64,000 bases of DNA, taken from contig JADLDO010000028.1 in assembly GCA_020846635.1 (NCBI GenBank), positions 186,001 to 250,000 of the forward strand. The letters run 5' to 3'. Shown in pieces: positions 27,366 through 35,860 of the stretch. Source of the stretch: Caldilineaceae bacterium (lineage in GTDB: Bacteria > Chloroflexota > Anaerolineae > Caldilineales > Caldilineaceae). Each line of letters starts with the position of its first letter. Positions within the stretch are counted from its first letter, which is position 1. The notes below the pieces were generated by a model. It saw nothing but the letters and a program-made list of their open reading frames with translations. It was not told the origin of the DNA and made no database searches. A program made the translations under genes and the position numbers.

Positions 27366-29159
27366 GTGCAGCCAATTATTCGTATCGAAAACCTACACCA
27401 TACGTTTACCTCCTCTGCCGGGGAAGCCATCCCTGCCCTGCGCGGGGTGAACCTCAGCATTGCACAGGGGGAATATGTCGCCATCCTGGGGCATAATGGG
27501 TCGGGCAAATCCACGCTTGCCAAGCATCTCAACGCGCTCTTGCTGCCCACGCAAGGCGATGTTTGGGTAAAAGAGTGGAATACGCGCGATGTTGGGCAGC
27601 ACCGCGCCATTCGCACGACGGTGGGCATGGTCTTTCAGACACCCGATAACCAGATTATCGCCACGATTGTCGAGGAAGATATCGCCTTTGGCCCGGAGAA
27701 TCTAGGCGTGCCGCGTGCCGAGATGCAGCGTCGGGTCGATTGGTCATTGGAGCAGGTCGATATGCTGCCCCATCGTCACCGCGCGCCCCATCTACTTTCC
27801 GGTGGTCAAAAACAGCGTGTCTGTATCGCCGGGGTGCTGGCGATGCAGCCGCAAGTGCTGGTGCTGGATGAATCCACAGCCATGCTGGACCCGCTCGGTC
27901 GCCAAGAAGTGCTGGATGTGGTTCGCCGCCTCAACCAAGAGCAGGGCGTCACGGTGGTGGCGATTACCCACTTTATGCGCGAAGCCGTGGAAGCTGACCG
28001 CATTGTCGTCATGGCGGAAGGGCAGATCGCGCTGGAGGGGACGCCGCGCGAGCTTTTTCGCCAGGGGGATCGCCTGCGTGCGCTACAACTCGATGTGCCG
28101 CCGGTCACGGAAGTGGCACAACAGATCCACGCCCAGATTCCCTCTTTCCCACCCGACCTGCTGACAATTGACGAGGTGGTCGCAGCCTTTAGCAACCTGC
28201 GAGCTGCACCCGTCCCTGCCACGGCTATACCGCCCATCGTCATCGAGCCTCCAGCCAGTGTACCCGCCCCCAGCGAGCAACCCGACAGTGAACCTGTGAT
28301 CACCGTTGAACATCTTGTTCACGACTACATGCGTGGCACGCCTTTGGAAGTGCGTGCGATCCATGATGTCAGCCTGACCGTCTATCCTGGCGAGATTGTC
28401 GGTATTCTTGGACACACTGGGTCGGGCAAATCCACCGTCGTCCAGCATCTCAACGGCCTGCTGCGCGCCGACGGTGGGCGCGTGGTCGTCTTTGGGCAGG
28501 ACTTGGCGGGCTCCGGCGTGGATGTTCGCGCCCTGCGCCGCCAGGTGGGGTTGGTCTTTCAATTTCCCGAAGCGCAGCTTTTCGAGCGTTATGTGGGCGA
28601 CGATATTGCCTTTGGCCCGCGCAACCTGCGGCTGGACCGCGCCGAAATTCGCGCACGCGTGCAGCGAGCAATGGCCGCAGTGGGGCTGGACTTTGACGAA
28701 TTCAAGGATCGCCACACCTTTAGCCTGAGCGGTGGTGAACGGCGACGGGTAGCGCTGGCAGGCGTGCTGGCGCTGGAGCCGCGCATCCTAGTGCTGGATG
28801 AGCCGACAGCCGGACTCGACCCCGCGGCGCGCGAGCAGTTGCTTGAGCATATCCTGGCGCTGCACCGCAGCGGCATCAGCCTGGTCATGATCTCGCATAA
28901 TATGGAGGAACTCGCTGCTATCTGCCAACGCCTGGTGGTGATTGCCGAGGGGCGCACAGTGATGGAGGGGCCGCCGCGCGCCATCTTTGCCAACAGCGCA
29001 CGCTTGCGCGAGTTGGGGCTAGACGTGCCCGCATCCACGGCAGTCGTCGAAGCCATCGCCGAAGCAGGGCTGCTCCCGCTTGCAGCCGAGTTGCCCATCG
29101 TCTATACAGCGCAGCAGGCGGCTGCCTTGCTGACCCAACTGCTAGAGACTCCAGCCTAG
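27366..29159 (+). CDS. Fused double energy-coupling-factor ATPase (EcfA-EcfA')
   Basis: A 597-residue fusion of two CbiO-type ATPases starting at GTG. Domain 1 (about 5-260): Walker A GHNGSGKST, Q-loop FQTPDNQII, signature LSGGQKQR, Walker B VLVLDESTA. A linker with Ala/Pro-rich sequence runs from about 275 to 315. Domain 2 (about 315-570): Walker A GHTGSGKST, FQFPEAQLFE, LSGGERRRVALAG, ILVLDEPTAGLDP. The two FQ(T)P/FQFPE Q-loops are typical of EcfA1 and EcfA2. It drives vitamin or metal uptake with EcfT, the next gene (4-base gap). No substrate-binding S component is encoded near it. Confidence 0.93.
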   Translation: MQPIIRIENLHHTFTSSAGEAIPALRGVNLSIAQGEYVAILGHNGSGKSTLAKHLNALLLPTQGDVWVKEWNTRDVGQHRAIRTTVGMVFQTPDNQIIATIVEEDIAFGPENLGVPRAEMQRRVDWSLEQVDMLPHRHRAPHLLSGGQKQRVCIAGVLAMQPQVLVLDESTAMLDPLGRQEVLDVVRRLNQEQGVTVVAITHFMREAVEADRIVVMAEGQIALEGTPRELFRQGDRLRALQLDVPPVTEVAQQIHAQIPSFPPDLLTIDEVVAAFSNLRAAPVPATAIPPIVIEPPASVPAPSEQPDSEPVITVEHLVHDYMRGTPLEVRAIHDVSLTVYPGEIVGILGHTGSGKSTVVQHLNGLLRADGGRVVVFGQDLAGSGVDVRALRRQVGLVFQFPEAQLFERYVGDDIAFGPRNLRLDRAEIRARVQRAMAAVGLDFDEFKDRHTFSLSGGERRRVALAGVLALEPRILVLDEPTAGLDPAAREQLLEHILALHRSGISLVMISHNMEELAAICQRLVVIAEGRTVMEGPPRAIFANSARLRELGLDVPASTAVVEAIAEAGLLPLAAELPIVYTAQQAAALLTQLLETPA

Positions 29160-29163
29160 AGCC

Positions 29164-30039
29164 ATGTTTAACTTTGAGTTGCTGCGCAACGTCACCATCG
29201 GCCAATATATCCCCACAGGTTCGGTGATCCACCGGCTTGACCCGCGCGCCAAGATTGTGGCGACCATCGTGCTGATCCTCGCCATCTCGTTTAATCGTTC
29301 GCTCGTCGCCAACATCCTCTTTGCCGCGGTTGTCTTTGGCATTACGGCCCTGGCGCGCATCCGCTTTAGCTATGTGGCGCGCGGTATTCTCTTGGGGCTG
29401 CCCGCGCTGGCGCTGATCTTTGTCATGCAACTGCTCTTTCAGGGTTGGGTGGAACCGCCAGGGAGAATCTTTTTTGAGTGGGGCTGGCTGCGCATCACCC
29501 GCTATAGCCTGCACCTGATCGCGCTCAGCCTGCTGCGCGTGACCGGCTTTATCTTCCTCACCAGCCTCGTCACCATGACCTCGACCATCACCGAACTGAC
29601 CCACGGCGTGGAGCGACTCCTGGCCCCTTTCCGGCGCTTTGGCGTCCCCTCACACGAACTGGCGTTGATTCTCACCATTGCCCTGCGCTTTGTGCCGACG
29701 CTCGCCGAGGAGTTGGAGCGCATCATCAAGGCGCAACTGAGCCGGGGAGCCGAGATCGGCGGGCGCTTCTGGCGACCCGACAAAACCGCGCGCGCCCTGC
29801 TGCCGCTGATCGTCCCCTTATTCCTGGGCGCATTTCGCCGCGCCGAGGAATTGGTGTTGGCGATGGAGGCACGCGGCTATATCAGCGGCGATGGGCGCAC
29901 GAACTATATCGAGCTACATGCCCGCGCGTTGGACTATATCGCGGTGGGGCTGGCCTTGCTCTTGGCCGCGCTGCTGATCTGGTCACCCTTTCCGGCGCTG
30001 CGCGATCTTTTGGCCCCACTTGGCATTACAGGACTCTAG
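29164..30039 (+). CDS. ecfT: Energy-coupling factor transmembrane protein EcfT
   Basis: A 291-residue membrane protein with about five to six helices. GSVIHRLDPRAKIV is the usual EcfT opening motif. It has the coupling-helix Ala-Arg-Gly signatures in the C-terminal half (AQLSRGAEIGG and LAMEARGYI), which contact the ATPases. It forms an ECF importer with the fused ATPase four bases upstream. The S component must come from elsewhere in the genome, as in group II ECF systems. Its end overlaps the start region of rimI. Confidence 0.93.
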   Translation: MFNFELLRNVTIGQYIPTGSVIHRLDPRAKIVATIVLILAISFNRSLVANILFAAVVFGITALARIRFSYVARGILLGLPALALIFVMQLLFQGWVEPPGRIFFEWGWLRITRYSLHLIALSLLRVTGFIFLTSLVTMTSTITELTHGVERLLAPFRRFGVPSHELALILTIALRFVPTLAEELERIIKAQLSRGAEIGGRFWRPDKTARALLPLIVPLFLGAFRRAEELVLAMEARGYISGDGRTNYIELHARALDYIAVGLALLLAALLIWSPFPALRDLLAPLGITGL

Positions 30040-30040
30040 C

Positions 30041-30604
30041 ATGGCCCGCTTTCCCACTGAACTTGCCCCTATCTTTACCCCGATGACCAACGATGATCTG
30101 CCGGCTGTGATGGAGATGGAGAACGTTTCCTTTCCGTCGCCCTGGTCGGTTGATACATACCGGCGCGAAATTGTCACCCGCAACGGCTCCTATTGGGTGG
30201 TGCGCCCCACGGTGCAAAAAAGTGCGAACGCGGGCGAAGCCGGGCCGGACATTCCACGGCTGCTGGCCTATGCGGGCATGTGGCTGTTGGGGGATGATGC
30301 CCATATCACGACCATCGCCACCCATCCGGCGTGGCGGCAGCGGCATATCGGCGAATGGCTCCTGATCCAGATGGCAGGCGAGGCGCGCAGCCACCGCATC
30401 AGCGCGCTGACGCTGGAGGTACGCATCCACAACCGTCCAGCCCTTGCCCTCTATGAAAAGCTGGGCTTTGTTGCCGTAGGTCTGCGCCGCGGCTACTATC
30501 AAGACACCGGCGAGGATGCGCGGCTGCTCACCCTTTTCGCCATCGACCACCCCACGGTGTGGGAGAAACTTCAAGCGCGCTTGGAGGAGATCGAGCGGGC
30601 ATAA
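30041..30604 (+). CDS. rimI: Ribosomal protein bS18-alanine N-acetyltransferase (RimI-like)
   Basis: About 187 residues. The GNAT fold begins PMTNDDLPAVMEMENVSFPSPWS, the characteristic RimI N terminus. The acetyl-CoA motif appears as IATHPAWRQRHIGEWLL, and the C-terminal motif as LEVRIHNRPALALYEKLGFVAVGLRRGYY. The longer open frame starting at 30020 overlaps ecfT; the Met at 30041 follows the ecfT stop by one base and has AGGA about eight bases upstream, so it is chosen. RimI/TsaB-type neighbours are not present. A loop with VQKSANAGEAG is inserted before the acetyl-CoA motif, which is unusual. Confidence 0.85.
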   Translation: MARFPTELAPIFTPMTNDDLPAVMEMENVSFPSPWSVDTYRREIVTRNGSYWVVRPTVQKSANAGEAGPDIPRLLAYAGMWLLGDDAHITTIATHPAWRQRHIGEWLLIQMAGEARSHRISALTLEVRIHNRPALALYEKLGFVAVGLRRGYYQDTGEDARLLTLFAIDHPTVWEKLQARLEEIERA

Positions 30605-30674
30605 GTTTCGCATTAATAAACCACTCTCTATTTAGATAAATCATCACCATCAGATCCTCCCTGGTAAAAGGCTC

Positions 30675-31811
30675 ATGAATCTTCAAACACAAATTGATGC
30701 TGAGTTATGGCGTGCAATTTCTGAAACTTATGAAGCACAGAACTACAGTCATGCTATTGTTGATGCAATACACTGTTTGAGTAACATTCTGCGCGAAAAG
30801 ACGGGACTAGATGGAGATGGGGCATCTTTAGCAGGTGCAGCTTTGGGTGGCAACACACCACTGTTGAAGCTTAATCGTTTCCAGACGGAATCCGAAAAAA
30901 GTGAACAAAAGGGGTTGGAAAGTATTCTTCGTGGAATCTATCAAGGCATACGAAATCCAAGAAGTCATGAACTTGTTAGAGACGACAAAGCAAATGATTG
31001 CATCAGCATTTGCTTTATTGATTATCTATTACGAACTATTAACCAGTCGCAGCCGTCCTTCACAATCCAGAATTTTGCAGATAGTGTCTATGAGCGCCAT
31101 TTCGTCAGCAGTCAACGCTATGCCGATTTACTTGTTGAAGGAATTCCAAAAAACAAGCTTCTTGATGCGATGATCGAAATTTTCAGAAGGAAAACAGAAG
31201 GAGGTAATCACAATCTCCCTTACGTATCCGCTGCTATCCGAACATGCATGAGTGAAGATCAACTTACTGATTTCTTGAATGTTGTTTCTGAAGAAATGCT
31301 CAAATCTCAAGTTCAAGACGAGATCCGAGCTACGTTACAGATATTGATTCCGGAGCTTTGGACGAGAATAAAAGAAACTCCCAGACTTAGAATTGAGAAT
31401 ATGCTTATTGAGGCCGTTGGACGAGGAACTGATGATGGCTTTGGATTTATTGACGAAGAGAGCGCATTTGCAACTTGGGCGTGTGACTATTTGCCACATT
31501 TTTCACTTAAGGTTCAAGCCGTCAATATCCTTATTGGGAGAATTACTAGCTCATCAGATTCATTTAGGTACATCCTTAAGTATTTCGGTAGTGTACTTCC
31601 AGCAGTATGCGAAAATGACCACTTAAGAGATTTTTGTATCGCTGCCATAGTTGAAGCGGTTCGTAAAGACTGTAAAATTGATCCAAACCATGAATTTCTC
31701 AAACTAACAAATAAGTATTTATGGGCGTCAGAAGATTGGCGAGAGAAAATCCGGCTTGGAGTTGATGGTTTTCATGCCAATGATAATTCGGATGAAGACA
31801 TCCCTTTCTAA
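30675..31811 (+). CDS. TIGR02391 (Ymh)-like protein with HEPN-type RNPxxH motif
   Basis: A 378-residue protein. Residues 10-130 resemble the TIGR02391 domain: paired helices with YSHAIVDAIHCLSNIL, a GNTPLLKLNRFQTESEKSEQKG segment, then GIYQGIRNPRSHEL. The last piece has R93-N94-P95-R96-S97-H98, fitting the Rx4H catalytic pattern of HEPN ribonucleases. Residues 140-378 are helix-rich and unrecognised. Base use is strikingly different from its surroundings: two 60-base lines sampled (30721 and 31501) each have 22 G+C, against 39 of 60 in rimI (30481). It stands alone, with a 70-base gap upstream and 117 downstream. It was probably acquired, and possibly an antiviral or abortive-infection type protein; this is inference. 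Confidence 0.75.
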   Translation: MNLQTQIDAELWRAISETYEAQNYSHAIVDAIHCLSNILREKTGLDGDGASLAGAALGGNTPLLKLNRFQTESEKSEQKGLESILRGIYQGIRNPRSHELVRDDKANDCISICFIDYLLRTINQSQPSFTIQNFADSVYERHFVSSQRYADLLVEGIPKNKLLDAMIEIFRRKTEGGNHNLPYVSAAIRTCMSEDQLTDFLNVVSEEMLKSQVQDEIRATLQILIPELWTRIKETPRLRIENMLIEAVGRGTDDGFGFIDEESAFATWACDYLPHFSLKVQAVNILIGRITSSSDSFRYILKYFGSVLPAVCENDHLRDFCIAAIVEAVRKDCKIDPNHEFLKLTNKYLWASEDWREKIRLGVDGFHANDNSDEDIPF

Positions 31812-31928
31812 ATACTGTCATTGTTTGTAAACCGCCGCTCGTGGCCATCAGGATGCGTTCTATAACTCGAGAAACCTTCTAGGGACAATGGGAGACCCTT
31901 GTAGAACCAGCTAGACGAAAACAAATCA

Positions 31929-32936
31929 ATGAAACTATCAATTGTAGATCTATCAACGGTTTTGCCTGGAGAAACGCGCCATGAAGCGTTTCTGCACAGT
32001 ATCGAAGTGGCGCAGCATGTCGAGCGTCTAGGCTATGAACGGGTTTGGGTGGCGGAACATCATGGAGCCGCTTCGATTGCGGGGCGCGCGCCCGAAGTGC
32101 TGATTGCGACCCTTGCGGCGCATACCTCAAGAATCAGGGTGGGATCAGGTTCGGTCCTGCTCAACCATTATAGCCCGCTGAAGGTCGCTGAAGTCTTTTG
32201 TACGCTCAACGAGATCTATCCCAACCGGATCGATTTGGGTGCAGGCAGGGCAACGACCGGCCCGTATCTTGACCTCGCCTTGCAGCAGGACAGAAGCAAA
32301 CAATTCCACAGCGATTCAAACGCGCAAATTGTTGAGCTAGTCGCCTGGTTGGATAAGAGCTTTCCCCCAGAACATCCCTTCGCCGAGACACCCCTATACA
32401 CGATTGATTCGCTGCCACAACTGCACCTGTTAGGTTCCAGTTCATGGAGCGCATCCGCCGCGGCGCAGCTCGGTTTGCGCTATGTCTTTGCGGGTTTTAT
32501 TGCCCAACAGGCCACACCGGGCAACATTCAACTTTATCGAGAGAATTTCAGAGCCTCCGATGGCCCTTCAGGCATCCAGCAGCCGGAAGTAAGGTTAGGC
32601 ATCCACGTCGTCTGTGCAGATTCAGAAGAAGAAGCGCGCCGCCAACTCGCTCCCGTCCATGTGATGTACCAAAATCTCTATCAAGGCAATATGAACGCGC
32701 CCTTGCTGACCCCGGATCAGGCCGTTGATGCGTTGGGCGGCTTGCCCCCGTTGGAAAGATATGTACGTGGAACGGGAATCCCACCCAAATTCATTGGCGG
32801 CACGCTTGAGCAAGTTCAGGAGCAGCTAGAGCAGCTTACGGAAGACCTGGCCTTAGCGGAAATCATCGTGCAGGATATGATGACCGAGCATCCAGCTCGG
32901 CTGCGCTCTTATGAGTTAATGGCAGCAATGCTGTAA
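31929..32936 (+). CDS. LLM-class flavin-dependent oxidoreductase (luciferase-like)
   Basis: A 335-residue TIM barrel of the bacterial-luciferase superfamily: MKLSIVDLSTVLPGE opening, YERVWVAEHHG, TSRIRVGSGSVLLNHYSPLKVAE, NRIDLGAGRATTGPY, and later YVFAGFIAQQATPGNIQLYREN. The LLM protein at 20703 is of a different subgroup. The pattern is close to the YhbW/MsnO8-like monooxygenases that use FMNH2. It is a single gene between the low-GC insertion and the TetR-controlled unit. Substrate unknown. Confidence 0.87.
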   Translation: MKLSIVDLSTVLPGETRHEAFLHSIEVAQHVERLGYERVWVAEHHGAASIAGRAPEVLIATLAAHTSRIRVGSGSVLLNHYSPLKVAEVFCTLNEIYPNRIDLGAGRATTGPYLDLALQQDRSKQFHSDSNAQIVELVAWLDKSFPPEHPFAETPLYTIDSLPQLHLLGSSSWSASAAAQLGLRYVFAGFIAQQATPGNIQLYRENFRASDGPSGIQQPEVRLGIHVVCADSEEEARRQLAPVHVMYQNLYQGNMNAPLLTPDQAVDALGGLPPLERYVRGTGIPPKFIGGTLEQVQEQLEQLTEDLALAEIIVQDMMTEHPARLRSYELMAAML

Positions 32937-32981
32937 GCTTGGCAAGACTCTAGGGTTTCTACACGGGGCTGGATGACGGTT

Positions 32982-33010
32982 TTGACGAATTTATTGGGGC
33001 GCGCTATAAT
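32982..33010 (+). promoter_or_regulatory. Strong sigma-70 promoter of the MFS exporter unit
   Basis: TTGACG (32982-32987), 17-base spacer, TATAAT (33005-33010). It is the best promoter in the window. The predicted start site falls at about 33016-33018, inside the palindromic operator. Confidence 0.8.
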
Positions 33011-33012
33011 CG

Positions 33013-33044
33013 ACATTACTTACCGACCGGTCGGTAAGTAATGT
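33013..33044. promoter_or_regulatory. Perfect 32-bp palindromic TetR-family operator
   Basis: ACATTACTTACCGACC (33013-33028) is followed directly by its exact reverse complement (33029-33044). The core ACCGACCGGTCGGT is a familiar TetR-family operator form. It sits two bases downstream of the -10 hexamer and overlaps the transcription start, ideal for repression. The likely ligand-responsive repressor is the TetR gene at 34988 in the same unit. Confidence 0.85.
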
Positions 33045-33067
33045 GCCGTGAAGACGGGAGTAGTATC

Positions 33068-34450
33068 ATGCAGAGTCAAAACCGAGTCCTGGCAGTATTA
33101 TTTTTTGGCGTGTTAATGGCGGCTCTCGATGTTGCGATTATTGGGCCAGCCCTTCCAGCCATTCAGACGGCCTTCCAAGTTAGTGATCGAGCCATCCCCT
33201 GGCTCTTTACCATCTATGTGCTGACAAACCTGGTCAGCACCCCACTGATGGCAAAGTTGTCGGATCGTGTTGGGCGGCGTACAGCCTATCTGGCGTCCAT
33301 CGGTTTGTTTGCGCTTGGCTCACTCATAGTCGTACTCTCCCCAAATTTTGGCGTCGTGCTGGTAGGCCGGGCTATCCAGGGCTTTGGCGCGGGTGGCGTC
33401 TTCCCTGTTGCCTCAGCAGTGATTGGAGACACTTTTCCACCAGATCGACGCGGGCGCACACTGGGTTTGATTGGCGCGGTGTGGGGTTTGGCGTTTATCA
33501 TTGGCCCCATCATCGGCGGACTGCTGCTCTTGTTGAGTTGGCACTGGCTCTTTGCCATCAACATTCCGATTGCGTTAGCCGTGATGGCGGCGGGCGCGAC
33601 CATCCTGCCGGCAACTCACATGACAAAGCAGAGTGCGTTCGACTGGGGAGGAATGGCGATCCTTGCTTTGCTGCTGAGTTCTCTGGTCTTTGGCTTGAAC
33701 CAGATTGACTCAGCCAACTTTGCCCAGAGTCTGGCTGCGGTGGATGTTTGGCCGTTCCTGCTGTTGGGTCTGGGGCTGGTTCCTGTGCTGGGCAAAATTG
33801 AGAGCCATGCCATCGACCCGATCATCCAGCCGCAACTTTTCGGGTCACGGCAATTGCTCCTGGCAAATGCGTTATCCTTTGGCGCGGGCTTGGGCGAGGT
33901 CGGCGTTCTTTTCTTGCCCGCGCTTGCCGTAGCCTCGTTTGCTGTCAGCGAATCGCAGGCTAGCTTTATGCTGCTGCCGCTGGTCATTGCCCTCTCCATT
34001 GGATCGCCGCTGGCAGGTCGCCTGCTGGATTCCATCGGATCGCGTGTGGTGATTGTAGGTGGCACTCTATTGTTGGCAGCAGGAATGCTTGTATTATGGC
34101 TCGTGCCAGGCGCGCTCTCTGGCTTCTATATTGGCAGCATCTTGATCGGCTTTGGGCTTGCCAGCCTCTTGGGCGCGCCCTTGCGCTACATTATGATCAA
34201 CGAGACACCAGCCCAGAACCGGGCAGCATCACAGGCACTCTTGACGATCTTCACCAGTATAGGGCAACTCGTCAGCGCGGCTTTGATCGGCGCAGTTGTC
34301 GCCAGTGTCGGCGGCAGTGTTGCCGGATACGCCGCAGCCTATCTGACCATTGGTCTGATTGCACTAGTCTTGGTCATTCTCTCATTCGGGCTGAAGGGTC
34401 GCGCAGCGGAAATCGCCACCCAGCAACATCCAGTTGAAATAGCATCCTAA
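33068..34450 (+). CDS. MFS drug-efflux transporter (DHA2/EmrB-like)
   Basis: About 460 residues and many membrane helices, likely 13 or 14. The DHA2 opening ALDVAIIGPALPAIQ, motif A KLSDRVGRRTAYL, the VGRAIQGFGAGG segment, and motif C-like FIIGPIIGGLL are all present. The product would export drugs or metabolites with proton exchange. The open frame begins at 33041, but that ATG is inside the operator palindrome; the Met at 33068 with GGGAG nine to ten bases upstream is preferred. It is followed by a small membrane protein and its TetR regulator. Confidence 0.88.
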   Translation: MQSQNRVLAVLFFGVLMAALDVAIIGPALPAIQTAFQVSDRAIPWLFTIYVLTNLVSTPLMAKLSDRVGRRTAYLASIGLFALGSLIVVLSPNFGVVLVGRAIQGFGAGGVFPVASAVIGDTFPPDRRGRTLGLIGAVWGLAFIIGPIIGGLLLLLSWHWLFAINIPIALAVMAAGATILPATHMTKQSAFDWGGMAILALLLSSLVFGLNQIDSANFAQSLAAVDVWPFLLLGLGLVPVLGKIESHAIDPIIQPQLFGSRQLLLANALSFGAGLGEVGVLFLPALAVASFAVSESQASFMLLPLVIALSIGSPLAGRLLDSIGSRVVIVGGTLLLAAGMLVLWLVPGALSGFYIGSILIGFGLASLLGAPLRYIMINETPAQNRAASQALLTIFTSIGQLVSAALIGAVVASVGGSVAGYAAAYLTIGLIALVLVILSFGLKGRAAEIATQQHPVEIAS

Positions 34451-34522
34451 ACGCGTGGAATAACAATCACCACGCTCGATGGACAACACACTTCACAAGA
34501 AGCGAAAGGAAATTAGAGAATT

Positions 34523-34969
34523 ATGTATGGTGTACTGCTTTTCCTGCACAATATCACCCGCTGGATCGTCGTACTTGCGGCCATTTGGGCACTCATACAG
34601 ATGTATAGGGGCTGGTTTGGACAGACGCCGTGGACCAATGGGGACAGCCAGGCGAGCCGCGCCTTTACCATATCGCTGGATGTGCAGTTCCTCATTGGGA
34701 TAGTCCTCTATATCGTCAGCCCACTGACACAGGCGGCGATGCAAGACTTTGGCGCGGCCATGAGAGATTCTGATGTGCGCTTCTTTGCTGTGGAGCATGT
34801 GTTGATGATGCTCATCGCGGTCATTGTGGCCCATGTCGGTTCGGCGATGGCAAAACGTGCTACGGATGCCGTCAAACAGCACCGCAACGCAGCCATTTGG
34901 TATACGATCTCCCTGGTGATCATTCTGGCGTCCATCCCCTGGTGGCGACCGCTGCTGCGTGGCTTCTAG
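34523..34969 (+). CDS. Small four-helix membrane protein, unknown function
   Basis: A 148-residue protein with four predicted helices (about 5-26, 50-72, 90-110, 122-142). Conserved-looking polar positions include His9-Asn10 (FLHNITRW), Glu-His in VEHVLMML and His in VAHVGSAM, giving a possible cytochrome b561-like heme pattern. I do not recognise a named family with certainty. It lies between the MFS gene and tetR, with spacings of 72 and 18 bases, so it is probably co-transcribed and may be part of the same efflux response. Confidence 0.65.
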   Translation: MYGVLLFLHNITRWIVVLAAIWALIQMYRGWFGQTPWTNGDSQASRAFTISLDVQFLIGIVLYIVSPLTQAAMQDFGAAMRDSDVRFFAVEHVLMMLIAVIVAHVGSAMAKRATDAVKQHRNAAIWYTISLVIILASIPWWRPLLRGF

Positions 34970-34987
34970 GCGAAGAAGCGTAAGCAG

Positions 34988-35617
34988 ATGAACGCATCCG
35001 AAAGCGCAGAAACCGCCGAAACTCGTGCCCGCATTCTCGCCGAAGCGAAGGTGCTCTTTTCGCGGCATGGCTATCATGGTCTTTCGATGCGTATCATTGC
35101 ACAAGCCGCGCAAATCTCTAAGGCGGGTCTTTACTATCACTTTGCCGATAAAGAGGAACTGTTCGTCGCCATCCTAACCAGCTATTTGGACGAACTGGAC
35201 GTGTTGATCCGTGGTGCGGAAGCAGAGGGTACAAGCTGCCGCACCCGGATCAATCTTGTTGTACACCGCATCTTGGCGCAGCCTAGCGAACAGCGAGCAG
35301 TCATCCGGCTAGCCTCGCAAGAGATGGGTGAATTGAGCGAAGCCGCGCAACAGGCGTTTCACAAAATCTATTACGAGAAGTTCATCGGTCGCATTGCCGC
35401 CATTTTGCAGCAGGGCATTGAGTCGGGCGAGCTTCGTCCCCTCGACTCCACCGTGGCGACCTGGACGCTCTTAGGTATGATGTACCCCTATTTCTACCCC
35501 AGCAGCAGCCTCCATAACGCCTCGACCTCCGAGATCGTAGACCAACTTGTGACCATCTATTTCGATGGGGTCAGCAACCCTGCGGATAAGGCATCGGCTA
35601 CCTCTCGCAGCCAATAA
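34988..35617 (+). CDS. TetR-family transcriptional regulator
   Basis: A 209-residue regulator. The N-terminal helix-turn-helix is TRARILAEAKVLFSRHGYHG, then MRIIAQAAQISKAGLYYHFADKEELF, the classic TetR signature. The C-terminal ligand domain is helical and shows VHRILAQPSEQRAVIRL and a GMMYPYFYP segment. It begins 18 bases after the membrane protein, so it shares its mRNA. It presumably binds the 33013 operator and autoregulates the unit. The palindrome at 35653 downstream is a possible second site. Confidence 0.9.
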   Translation: MNASESAETAETRARILAEAKVLFSRHGYHGLSMRIIAQAAQISKAGLYYHFADKEELFVAILTSYLDELDVLIRGAEAEGTSCRTRINLVVHRILAQPSEQRAVIRLASQEMGELSEAAQQAFHKIYYEKFIGRIAAILQQGIESGELRPLDSTVATWTLLGMMYPYFYPSSSLHNASTSEIVDQLVTIYFDGVSNPADKASATSRSQ

Positions 35618-35652
35618 AATCTTTGATGCCTCCCTCCTATACAGCCTCATGC

Positions 35653-35682
35653 ACATTGTGCAACCGATTGGTTGCACAATGT
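35653..35682. promoter_or_regulatory. Palindromic operator-like site upstream of aldehyde dehydrogenase
   Basis: ACATTGTGCAACC (35653-35665) and GGTTGCACAATGT (35670-35682) are perfect inverted arms around GATT. The site lies 36 bases after the tetR stop and 15 bases before a -35-like hexamer. Its sequence is unlike the 33013 operator, so it is probably bound by a different regulator. Dyads ending in ATGT/ACAT can also suit PadR proteins, and a PadR gene lies at 38833. Confidence 0.55.
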
Positions 35683-35697
35683 TTGATTATACATTCT

Positions 35698-35725
35698 TTG
35701 AATATGCGCGAAAATCGGGTATGCT
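35698..35725 (+). promoter_or_regulatory. Candidate promoter of the aldehyde dehydrogenase unit
   Basis: TTGAAT (35698-35703), 16-base spacer, TATGCT (35720-35725). It follows the palindrome and leaves a leader of about 130 bases to the start at 35861. Moderately good match only. Confidence 0.4.
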
Positions 35726-35860
35726 TACAAGAGTACACAGGTTGATTTTCATGGCGACGGCTCGCCGCAAGGCTTATCCGCGCCTCATGGCTATAGAGTA
35801 GGAAAGCGTTCCAAGTTAAGCCAAAGTCAGACTACAACAAGGCAAATGAAAGAGGCTAAC

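Noticed and set aside
33041..33067. Upstream start codon of the MFS gene
   Set aside because: The ATG at 33041 lies in the operator palindrome and lacks a ribosome site; 33068 has GGGAG at proper spacing and fits the family N terminus.
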